A DNA stretch of 5,304 nt, taken from positions 1-5,304 of the forward strand of contig JAITHQ010000147.1 in NCBI GenBank assembly GCA_031279925.1. The letters run 5' to 3'. The notes below the pieces were generated by a model that saw only the letters and a program-made list of their open reading frames with translations, was not told the origin of the DNA and made no database searches. Positions 1 to 5,304 of this stretch are shown here, in pieces. The stretch is from Treponema sp. (GTDB taxonomy: Bacteria > Spirochaetota > Spirochaetia > Treponematales > Breznakiellaceae). How positions within the stretch are numbered: the first letter of the stretch is position 1; each line of letters opens with the position of its first letter. The position numbers and the translations under genes are program-made.

Positions 1-141
1 TTTGATATTTCCGCCGATCCCGGCCAGAACCATCCCATCAGGGACAACCCCGCCCTGGAGCGGGCCATGCGGGAAAAACTCATTGCCCTGATGCGGGAAA
101 ACAACGCGCCGCCGGAGCAATTCACCCGGCTGGGACTTTAG
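1..141 (+). CDS. C-terminal end of a probable sulfatase (partial)
   Basis: An open frame enters from the left edge and ends at the TAG at 139-141, giving 46 residues that begin FDISADPGQ and end PPEQFTRLGL. The start of this tail matches the end of many S1 sulfatases, where a 'YDL..DPGQ' stretch is followed by a 'DPALE..M...L..LM...DAPPEQ..RLGL' helix; the resemblance is from memory of the family, not a search. The catalytic part, with the formylglycine cysteine and metal ligands, lies outside the window, so activity and cell location cannot be judged. The gene converges on the minus-strand operon, which has its own sulfatase, so this may be a sulfatase-rich region. The frame is clearly coding in composition and runs open to the edge. 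Another alkaline-phosphatase-superfamily hydrolase would be the main alternative. Confidence 0.66.
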   Translation, partial: FDISADPGQNHPIRDNPALERAMREKLIALMRENNAPPEQFTRLGL

Positions 142-177
142 GGAAGCGTTGATTAAAGCAAACCGAATCACGGAAGA

Positions 178-217
178 CGCGGAAAAGAAGCCCTTTTCCG
201 TGAGGTTTCCGCGTTTT
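178..217 (+). terminator. Weak terminator-like hairpin after the partial sulfatase
   Basis: An 8-bp perfect stem pairs CGCGGAAA (178-185) with TTTCCGCG (206-213), and TTTT (214-217) follows. Two competing stems overlap it: GGAAAAG (181-187) with CTTTTCC (193-199), and CACGGAA (169-175) with TTCCGTG (196-202). It lies 37-76 bases after the stop codon, a sensible place for a rho-independent terminator. The T run is only four bases and the region also resembles the interspersed repeat downstream, so the terminator role is an inference. Confidence 0.35.
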
Positions 218-221
218 CTGC

Positions 222-271
222 GGTAAAAAGAACCGTTATCAGGGAACTGCTGATTACACGGATGAAAAGGA
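222..271 (+). repeat. Interspersed 50-bp repeat, left copy
   Basis: This 50-base stretch begins GGTAAAAAGAAC and ends GATGAAAAGGA. It matches 668-717 in the same orientation with five mismatches and no gap. The similarity extends about 15 bases upstream in degenerate form (TTTCCGCG and TTTCCGTG versions). It directly abuts the first unit of the 110-bp tandem array. It contains no ORF of its own. Confidence 0.85.
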
Positions 272-610
272 CGGCCAACAGCCGCGCCCGCCTGGGCGTT
301 GAGCAAACAATGCGGCCCACCGCAGCGCACGTAATACCCCCTATTATCACACATGCGCGAAGGCTTTAGCCTGAGCAGTGCGCGGCCAACAAACGCGCCC
401 GCAGGGCGTTGAGCAAACAATACGGCCCGCCGTAGCGCTCGCAATACCCCCTATTAGCCCACATGCGCGAAGGCTTTAGCCTGAGCAGTGCGCGGCCAAC
501 AAACGCGCCCGCAGGGCGTTGAGCAAACAATGCGGCCCGCCGTAGCGCTCGCAATACCCCCTATTAAGCCCACCTGCGCGAAGGCTTTAGCCTGAGCAGT
601 GCGCGGCCCA
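272..610. repeat. Tandem array of three 110/111-bp units
   Basis: Three head-to-tail copies run 272-382 (111 bp), 383-492 (110 bp) and 493-603 (111 bp), each starting CGGCCAACA; 604-610 (CGGCCCA) looks like the first bases of a truncated fourth. Copies 2 and 3 differ by two substitutions and one inserted A. Copy 1 differs from copy 2 by about ten substitutions and one indel. Each unit holds three short inverted repeats: CGCCC/GGGCG (285-298 in copy 1), a five-bp stem around 311-324 (TGCGG/CCGCA in copy 1), and AGGC/GCCT with loop TTTA (361-372 in copy 1). The period is not consistently a multiple of three, so translation changes frame from unit to unit and the short ORFs across it are unlikely to be genes. 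There is no unique spacer as in CRISPR. Function is unknown. Confidence 0.95.
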
Positions 611-667
611 GGCACCCGCCACACCGCATTACTCCCCCCGCTTCCGCGTGATTTCCGTGTCATCTGT

Positions 668-717
668 GGTAAAAAGAACAGTTATCCGGGAACCGCAGAT
701 TACACTGATGAAAAGGA
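668..717 (+). repeat. Interspersed 50-bp repeat, right copy
   Basis: This is the second copy of the repeat at 222-271, with 45 of 50 positions identical and the same orientation. The two copies bracket the 110-bp tandem array, with the right copy 64 bases beyond the end of the third unit. It is followed by words of the same family rather than by a gene. Confidence 0.85.
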
Positions 718-719
718 TG

Positions 720-792
720 CCGCAGATGAGTAGAAACTACATCAGCGTCGAACCGAAGGTTCGCAATCTGTGTACATCCGTGTCATCTGTGG
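720..792 (+). other. Possible three-way-junction fold in DNA or RNA
   Basis: An outer stem pairs CCGCAGATGA (720-729) with TCATCTGTGG (783-792), ten pairs with one G-U in plus-strand RNA. It encloses two perfect hairpins: GTAG-AAA-CTAC (730-740), which abuts the outer stem directly, and CGAACC-GAA-GGTTCG (749-763). Read from the minus strand the outer stem has one A-C mismatch. No T run follows on either strand, so it is not a standard terminator, although it lies just downstream of the minus-strand operon and could protect or end that transcript. The fold was drawn by eye. Confidence 0.35.
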
Positions 793-824
793 TTTAAATC
801 CGCGTTAATCCGTGCAATCCATAG

Positions 825-1733
825 TTATCCTTTAATTGAGCCAATCATAACGCCCTGGATAAAATATTTCTGAATAAAAGGATAGATAGTCATTACCGGC
901 AAACTTGCCACGATAATAAGGCTGTATTTAAGCAGATCCGCAAGGCCCTGTTTGGCCGCCATAAGTTCCGGATCGACAATAGCCCCCGCGTCAATGGTAT
1001 TGGCGATTAATATATCCCGCAGCACGATCTGTAAAGGAAAAAGATTTTTATTTGTCAAATACAGAAAAGCGTTAAAATAGGCGTTCCAGTTGGCTACCGC
1101 GTAATACAGGCTGATAACCGCGATAACCGCCTTGGAGAGCGGCAGTATACAGTGCCAAAAATACTGTATATCGGAACAGCCGTCTATATCAGCCGCTTCC
1201 CGCAGTTCTGCGGGAATACTGCTGCTTATGAATGTCCGGGTGATGATCATGTTATATATGCCTATGGCGCCGGGGATAAGAATGGCCCAGCGGGTGTTTA
1301 ACATCCTCAGATTCCTGAGCAGGATATAGTTGGGTATCATGCCGCCGTCAAAAAGCATGGTAAACGTAAAGAACACCATAATCAAATTCCGCCCCGGCAG
1401 CGTGGGGCAGGCGAGAGCATAGGCGGTAACCAGGGTAAGGGCAACGTTGATTAGTGTACCAAAAACGGTATAGACCACCGAATTAAAATAGCCGGTTCCT
1501 ATCATGTTATTGGTGAATACCGCCCGGTATCCTTCCAGGCCGGGGTCTACGGGCCAGAGGATAACCTTGCCGGACGCCACCGCGTCAGGGGAAGAAAACG
1601 AAGACGCGATAATAAAAACAAGGGGATAGAAAACCACCAGGAACATCAGGCTCAGGATAACGTATACCGCGGCGTTGAATATTTTATCTTCCAACGATTC
1701 CCGTATGCCGCTTTTGGCCGCCGCTGTTACCAT
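825..1733 (-). CDS. CUT1 carbohydrate ABC transporter permease, LplC type
   Basis: This 302-residue inner-membrane protein is the second of two permease subunits that form the channel for an imported oligosaccharide. About six hydrophobic segments are visible, near residues 21-45, 85-108, 116-138, 149-170, 201-225 and 270-291. The cytoplasmic EAA loop, which docks with the ATPase, is clear: EAADIDG at 179-185 followed by ILP at 196-198. The tail, YPFIQKYFIQGVMIGSIKG, is the signature ending of LplC/YtcP-like permeases, and length matches the family. The start ATG overlaps the preceding permease gene by 7 nt (ATGGTAA) and has a strong Shine-Dalgarno 8 nt upstream, suggesting coupled translation. 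The TAA at 825-827 closes the operon as seen here, with no clean terminator behind it. The sugar carried cannot be read from the sequence; the sulfatase neighbour suggests a sulfated glycan. Confidence 0.96.
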   Translation of the reverse strand: MVTAAAKSGIRESLEDKIFNAAVYVILSLMFLVVFYPLVFIIASSFSSPDAVASGKVILWPVDPGLEGYRAVFTNNMIGTGYFNSVVYTVFGTLINVALTLVTAYALACPTLPGRNLIMVFFTFTMLFDGGMIPNYILLRNLRMLNTRWAILIPGAIGIYNMIITRTFISSSIPAELREAADIDGCSDIQYFWHCILPLSKAVIAVISLYYAVANWNAYFNAFLYLTNKNLFPLQIVLRDILIANTIDAGAIVDPELMAAKQGLADLLKYSLIIVASLPVMTIYPFIQKYFIQGVMIGSIKG

Positions 1734-2650
1734 AAACTGTCTCCTCCTGTTTTTTGGCAGATTTTGTTTACCGAAATAATAAGCAGCAGATTAACAATGG
1801 AATTAAAAAGGCCAATGGCGGTAGCGTAAGAAAAATCGCCTCCCCCGGACGCAAGACCGACCTTGTAAACATAGGTAGAAATAACCTCTGAACGGGAAAT
1901 GTTCAGGCTGTTCTGCATGAGATAGACTTTTTCAAAACCCAAGCTCATTATCCTGCCGGCGTTAAGGATCAACAGTACGGTGATCGTTGGCAGTATGGCC
2001 GGCAGATCGACGTACATAATCCGCATAAACCGGTTCATTCCATCTATCTTCCCGGCTTCGTGTAATTCCGGCGAAACTGTGGAAAGAGCCGCCAGGTAGA
2101 TGATGCTGTTCCAGCCCATGTTCTGCCAGACTCCTGACCATACATACAGATGGGAAAAATACTTCGCGTCCCCAAAAAGATCTTTCCCATAAGTTCCGAA
2201 TAACGCCAATGACGTCTTGCCATAAAAACCAACAATGGGATTAAACACCTGCATCATGATTCCAACCAGCACCACTACCGAGATAAAATAAGGAAGATAG
2301 GTAACGGTTTGTACTATTTTTTTGTAACGGCGGACGCTCACGGTGTTCAGCAGCAGGGCAAAAATTATCGGGAACGGAAACCCGGCTATAAGCTGATAAA
2401 CCGACAGCAAGAGCGTATTTGAAAGCACCCGTTTGAACTGGTACGATTTAAAGAACTTAATAAAGTTGACAAATCCAACCCATTCGCTTCCCCATATCCC
2501 CTGAGACGCCCTGAATCTTTTAAAGGCGATTTGCGCGCCCAGCATGGGGTAATATCTGAAAATAAAAAGATACGCCAATGGCAGCAGCAATAACAGGTAC
2601 ATCTGCCAATGGCGTTTCATCAGCTTACCGGTACAGGATTTATCCTTCAT
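1727..2650 (-). CDS. CUT1 carbohydrate ABC transporter permease, LplB type
   Basis: This is the first of the two integral-membrane subunits, 307 residues from the chosen start. Hydrophobic segments lie near residues 15-34, 75-102, 114-136, 167-188, 219-234 and 274-296. The EAA loop is present as EAGKIDG at about 198-204, followed by DLP at 215-217; Gly in place of the second Ala is common in this subfamily (from memory). The PYFIS stretch after the third segment start and the GxFNSIVN stretch in the last are also typical of LplB proteins. An in-frame ATG lies two codons upstream at 2656, but it touches the AGAGGGG ribosome site; the ATG at 2650 has proper spacing, so it was chosen. The gene follows the sulfatase after an intercistronic hairpin and overlaps the next permease by 7 nt. 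No ATPase is seen next to it, so an ATPase encoded elsewhere is expected. Confidence 0.95.
   Translation of the reverse strand: MKDKSCTGKLMKRHWQMYLLLLLPLAYLFIFRYYPMLGAQIAFKRFRASQGIWGSEWVGFVNFIKFFKSYQFKRVLSNTLLLSVYQLIAGFPFPIIFALLLNTVSVRRYKKIVQTVTYLPYFISVVVLVGIMMQVFNPIVGFYGKTSLALFGTYGKDLFGDAKYFSHLYVWSGVWQNMGWNSIIYLAALSTVSPELHEAGKIDGMNRFMRIMYVDLPAILPTITVLLILNAGRIMSLGFEKVYLMQNSLNISRSEVISTYVYKVGLASGGGDFSYATAIGLFNSIVNLLLIISVNKICQKTGGDSLW
1742..1748 (-). promoter_or_regulatory. Strong ribosome binding site for the LplC-type permease
   Basis: On the minus strand AGGAGGA lies 8 nt before the ATG at 1733. The site is inside the last codons of the upstream permease, where it encodes Gly-Gly of the GGDSLW tail. 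It fixes the start of the downstream gene and favours coupled translation of the two permeases. Confidence 0.88.
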
Positions 2651-2656
2651 GCACAT

Positions 2657-2663
2657 CCCCTCT
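2657..2663 (-). promoter_or_regulatory. Ribosome binding site deciding the LplB-type start
   Basis: On the minus strand AGAGGGG lies directly against the ATG at 2656, leaving no spacer, but 6 nt before the ATG at 2650. The spacing argues that translation starts at 2650, giving MKDKSCTGK instead of MCMKDKSCTGK. The site begins 5 nt after the foot of the hairpin at 2668-2693. Confidence 0.65.
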
Positions 2664-2667
2664 GACC

Positions 2668-2693
2668 AGGGTGACGCTAATCAGCGTCACCCT
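2668..2693 (-). promoter_or_regulatory. Perfect intercistronic hairpin between sulfatase and permease genes
   Basis: AGGGTGACGCT (2668-2678) and AGCGTCACCCT (2683-2693) form an 11-bp perfect stem with a four-base loop (GATT on the minus strand). It overlaps the last two bases of the sulfatase stop triplet region (TAG at 2692-2694) and ends 4 nt before the ribosome site of the next gene. No T run follows on the minus strand, so it is not a classical terminator. A role in setting mRNA ends or the ratio of binding protein and sulfatase to permease would fit, as known for intercistronic hairpins in other sugar ABC operons, but that is inference. Confidence 0.85.
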
Positions 2694-4116
2694 ATGCCCG
2701 TGCATCCTCTTCAACAGGAACCGCGTCGGAGGTGGCTATATACCAGTTCAGCATACGGTTTTCAAGTTCCGCCTGATCCTGCCTGTATTCTTTTTCACCA
2801 TAAACGCTGCGCAATTCTTCGGGATCGTTTTCAAGATCGTACAGTTCGCTGTCTCCATAGGTCCGCAGAATCAATTTTCGTTTAAGCGTGCGGATCATAC
2901 TGGCCCGGCCCACGCTTTCAGGATGTTCCCGCTGCTGAACACTTTTGGGATAGTAGACGTTGTCCGGCTTGCTCATCCAAACGGTGGATTCCCTGAGCTG
3001 CCCTTCGTTGCAGTGCGGCTCGTTGAGGTTATAGCCGCCTTCACAAAAAACCGGACGATCCGGATCGCCGTCCGCGCCCCGTATCTGGGGCAGCAGAGAC
3101 CGGGCGTACATGGTATGCCTGGCTTGTATCCCCGCGTCATCCAGGATTGTGGCCATGATGTCAAAAAGTTCCGTCTGCTCTTTAACCCGGCGCCCCGCCT
3201 TGCAGCCCGGCGCTGATATGAGCAGCGGAACCCTGGTCAGTACGTCTTCACAGCCTGAAGGCCACTTTTCCACCAGGCCATAATCCCCCGCGTAGTCGCC
3301 GTGATCCGCGGCGGAGATCAGCATGGTCTCGTCCTTGATCCCCGCTTCCTCAACGCAGTCCATGAGTTCCCCCAGCAGCCTATCGGTAAAGGAAGTCATG
3401 CCCATATAAACCGCCTGTATCTTTTTCAAATTGCTTTGCTCAAGACGGCGGTATTTCCGTATCAGCGCGTGGAAGGCGGGTTTCCCCGTACCTTCAGGAC
3501 GCAGCGGCATGATTCCGTCTTCCGAATACATATTGTAATAAGGTTCCGGAGCCGTGTAGGGACAATGGGGAAACACCAGCGGTAAAAAAAGAATAAAAGG
3601 TTTATCTCCCTTTTTACGGCTTTTAATAAAATCCATCCCCGCCTTGAGATTGCGGTAATCGTTATGCTCCCGGTAATCGCCTTTCATGGGATGGAACAAA
3701 AAATCATTGCAGGAATTTGCTCCCAGGGGATGAACCGGCGCGGGCGTTTCCGCGTGACCATACCCGCCGATATGGGTAAACACACCGGCCGATATGGCGG
3801 CGGCCTCTTTGGAAAAAAGATCGTTTTTCCCGTAAGACCTCGTTTCGTAGCCTGCTTCCTTGAGGTATCTGAACAGGTTGTGTTCCCAGGGTTTCAGTAA
3901 ATTCCAAAGGGAACGATGTCCGCTGGTATGGACATACTGGCCGGTAAAGAGACTGCACCGGGAAGGAGAGCAGACTGAATTTTGCGCATGGCACTGTTCA
4001 AAAGTAACCCCTTCCGCAGCGAGGCGCTCATAATTCGGCGTCCGTATCTTTGTATTGCCGTAAACGCTTAAGGTTTCCGCCCTGAGTTCATCAGGGAAAA
4101 AAAGCACATAATTCAT
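2692..4116 (-). CDS. Cys-type S1 family sulfatase, no visible signal peptide
   Basis: This 474-residue enzyme should hydrolyse a sulfate ester, probably on a carbohydrate given its neighbours. The activation motif is CSPSRCSLFTG at residues 49-59; Cys49 (codon 3970-3972) would be converted to formylglycine by a maturase not seen here. Other active-site parts are Asp9-Glu10-Leu-Arg12 at the N-terminal metal site (usually DD or DQ), Lys97 in GKND, where many sulfatases have GKWH, His184 in PHCPY, and Asp271-His272 in ADHGD with Lys284 after it. ELYDLENDPEEL at 424-435 is the usual C-terminal strand. The chain starts right at the first core strand (MNYVLFFPDE), so no signal peptide is present and a cytoplasmic location is likely. 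It sits 15 nt after the binding-protein gene. The ATG at 4116 has a weak ribosome site; a GTG at 4107 is better spaced from AGGG but would cut the first strand. Confidence 0.95.
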   Translation of the reverse strand: MNYVLFFPDELRAETLSVYGNTKIRTPNYERLAAEGVTFEQCHAQNSVCSPSRCSLFTGQYVHTSGHRSLWNLLKPWEHNLFRYLKEAGYETRSYGKNDLFSKEAAAISAGVFTHIGGYGHAETPAPVHPLGANSCNDFLFHPMKGDYREHNDYRNLKAGMDFIKSRKKGDKPFILFLPLVFPHCPYTAPEPYYNMYSEDGIMPLRPEGTGKPAFHALIRKYRRLEQSNLKKIQAVYMGMTSFTDRLLGELMDCVEEAGIKDETMLISAADHGDYAGDYGLVEKWPSGCEDVLTRVPLLISAPGCKAGRRVKEQTELFDIMATILDDAGIQARHTMYARSLLPQIRGADGDPDRPVFCEGGYNLNEPHCNEGQLRESTVWMSKPDNVYYPKSVQQREHPESVGRASMIRTLKRKLILRTYGDSELYDLENDPEELRSVYGEKEYRQDQAELENRMLNWYIATSDAVPVEEDARA

Positions 4117-4131
4117 CCCTGGGTTCCCGTT

Positions 4132-5304
4132 CTACTTTTTTCCGGCTGCCCGGTCATAACCCGATTGGGAAATTTCCAGATACCGTTTAAGCCCCATGGT
4201 TTCCAGTTCCCTGAGATAAGCGTCCCAGTTTCTTTCCACATCCATGTCGCCCACTATGAAGAGGGCCAACGCCTCATTCACATAATTGTTGATGGTATTT
4301 TTCATGTCTCTGATTTCTTCAGCCTCTTCCAGGGTGAATTTGATAACATCTACCCGGTTCTTGGCCTCCTTGCCCATATAAAAAGGAACGGCGGCGTATA
4401 TCCACCGCTCGCTGTAAAGCGGATCGGTGGAGGGAGCTACCTGCCCGTCGGCCACCCCAAAAGGAACAATCCCCGCCGTGGTAAAGAGCCAGTGGGAATT
4501 CTGGATTGAGCCCCAGGGAAGTATGGGAATGACCGACGCCTTAACCCCAATAGCGTCAAGCAGGGACTTGTCCTCCGGGCCCGGTTTTTTCCAGTCCACA
4601 TCGGGAATACCCCAGCGGGTCCGCATATAGCCTTCCTCGCTGCACATCAAATCGCCCCACCGGAAAATAGCTTCGGGGTTTTTGGCGTCTTTGGTGATCA
4701 TAAAATTCTTTTGGGGCAGATCCGGGTAATAGGTCGTGTAATTGGCCCCCTTTGGTCCGGCAAGCGGCGGCAGGGGCACGTATTCCAGCTTGCGCTGATT
4801 CATGGCTGAAATTACATTCGCCACATTTCCGTGGGTGAAGGCCCCTACCTGGGAGACCGCGCCGTTTTCCACCATCTGGCGCATCTGCGCGTTGTCCATG
4901 GTAAAACCCTGCCGGGGCAGCAGGCCGGCCTTAAAGAGACCGTTCATATACCGCAGGCCCTCGCGCCATTCTTCTTTGGTATATACCGCTTCTATCTTTC
5001 CGCCGCTGTTGACGATAAAACGGTTTGAAGCGTCATCATAGATAAAGGCGTTCATAATAAAATCGGCGGTTTGACCTCCCCATTCATTCAGGTTGCCGCC
5101 GATAATGCCGATTTCATCCTTGAGCCCATTACCGTTGGGGTCTTTCGATGCAAAGGCTTCCAGGGTTTTGCGGAATTCATCGGTTGTTTTGGGCATATCA
5201 AGACCGAGCTTATCCAGCCAGTTTTTGTTGATCCAACTCCGCAGATGATACAGGTTGCCGATCTGTTCGTTGTTTTTGGGAATAAAATAAATATTTCCAT
5301 CCGC
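4132..5304 (-). CDS. Extracellular carbohydrate-binding protein of ABC transporter, LplA/AlgQ type (partial)
   Basis: The frame is open from the right edge to the TAG at 4132-4134, giving 390 residues; the N-terminus with the expected lipoprotein signal lies outside. The first visible residues, ADGNIYFIPKNNEQ, and then LYHLRSWINKNWLDKLGL are the usual signature of LplA-like family 1 solute-binding proteins. The stretch DPNGNGLKDE at 55-64 of the visible part has the spacing of the EF-hand-like calcium loop described for alginate-binding AlgQ proteins. The C-terminal part, with EEAEEIRDMKNTINNYVNEA and a final GLKRYLEISQSGYDR, is also typical. An internal ATG at 5196 is not a real start because conserved sequence continues upstream of it. 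The protein would deliver substrate to the two permeases encoded downstream; the sulfatase between them suggests a sulfated or otherwise anionic oligosaccharide. Confidence 0.94.
   Translation of the reverse strand, partial: ADGNIYFIPKNNEQIGNLYHLRSWINKNWLDKLGLDMPKTTDEFRKTLEAFASKDPNGNGLKDEIGIIGGNLNEWGGQTADFIMNAFIYDDASNRFIVNSGGKIEAVYTKEEWREGLRYMNGLFKAGLLPRQGFTMDNAQMRQMVENGAVSQVGAFTHGNVANVISAMNQRKLEYVPLPPLAGPKGANYTTYYPDLPQKNFMITKDAKNPEAIFRWGDLMCSEEGYMRTRWGIPDVDWKKPGPEDKSLLDAIGVKASVIPILPWGSIQNSHWLFTTAGIVPFGVADGQVAPSTDPLYSERWIYAAVPFYMGKEAKNRVDVIKFTLEEAEEIRDMKNTINNYVNEALALFIVGDMDVERNWDAYLRELETMGLKRYLEISQSGYDRAAGKK

Larger units (their letters stand above)
654..818. repeat. Degenerate interspersed-repeat region
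   Basis: This stretch is built from variations on short words. The 17-mer TCCGTGTCATCTGTGGT occurs exactly at 654-670 and 777-793. Related words are GATTACACTGATGA (698-711, compare GATTACACGGATGA at 252-265) and AATCCGTGCAAT (807-818). They occur in both orientations, so several can pair with each other. Repeats of this look are widespread in intergenic DNA of several phyla (general knowledge). The region runs to within a few bases of the stop codon of the last permease and contains no credible gene. Confidence 0.75.

Noticed and set aside
272..610. A CRISPR array.
   Set aside because: The whole 110-bp period is repeated with high identity; there are no unique spacers between short repeats and no cas gene.
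168..663. Short minus-strand ORFs across the tandem array (60, 62 and 69 residues).
   Set aside because: The unit length of 110/111 bp shifts the frame at each copy, the peptides are Arg/Ala/Cys-rich and repeat-derived, and no ribosome site or family match is apparent.
222..717. An insertion sequence or a MITE with target duplication.
   Set aside because: No transposase is present, the flanking 50-bp repeats are direct, imperfect and asymmetrically placed, and no terminal inverted repeats or clear target duplication could be found.
2668..2693. A rho-independent terminator inside the operon.
   Set aside because: The stem is strong but no T run follows it on either strand, and the permease genes downstream would then lack a visible promoter.
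2578..3216. A 212-residue plus-strand ORF.
   Set aside because: It lies antisense to the sulfatase C-terminus and the start of the permease gene, both of which have clear family motifs; its translation shows no recognisable domain.
4165..4509. A 114-residue plus-strand ORF.
   Set aside because: It is antisense to the conserved C-terminal part of the binding protein and has no recognisable motif or ribosome site.
5088..5300. A 70-residue minus-strand ORF near the right edge.
   Set aside because: It overlaps the binding-protein frame, where the conserved residues are clear; this is a shadow reading frame.

Overview
The window carries most of a sulfated-carbohydrate uptake operon on the minus strand. 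In transcription order (high to low coordinates) it holds a carbohydrate-binding ABC lipoprotein of the LplA/AlgQ type (4132-5304, N-terminus outside the window), a Cys-type S1 sulfatase (2692-4116), and two CUT1 permeases of the LplB type (1727-2650) and LplC type (825-1733). Spacing is tight: 15 nt between binding protein and sulfatase, about 40 nt holding a perfect hairpin between sulfatase and first permease, and a 7-nt overlap between the permeases. This points to a single transcript whose promoter lies beyond position 5304. No ATPase gene is visible, which fits this transporter class, where a shared MsmX-type ATPase is often encoded elsewhere.

At the left edge, on the plus strand, positions 1-141 encode the last 46 residues of a protein whose tail looks like another sulfatase. 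The two transcription units therefore converge on a gene-free stretch at 142-824, and both carry sulfatase-like genes.

The gene-free stretch is full of repeats. It holds a weak terminator-like hairpin near 178-217, a roughly 50-bp interspersed repeat present twice (222-271 and 668-717), three head-to-tail copies of a 110/111-bp unit between them (272-603, plus a few bases of a fourth), and a region of degenerate words and small hairpins (654-818) running up to the stop of the last permease. The 110-bp units do not look coding. Each contains three small hairpins, and the differences between copies largely spare the stems.

The likely model is that the binding protein captures a (possibly anionic or sulfated) oligosaccharide outside the membrane, the two permeases import it, and the sulfatase, which has no visible signal peptide, removes sulfate in the cytoplasm. 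Roughly 50% GC, an Lpl-type transporter, sulfatases and repeat-rich intergenic DNA would fit a free-living or gut spirochaete of the Treponema type. That assignment is an inference; a Firmicute such as a Paenibacillus relative is an alternative. No RNA gene, transposase, CRISPR array or phage gene was seen.
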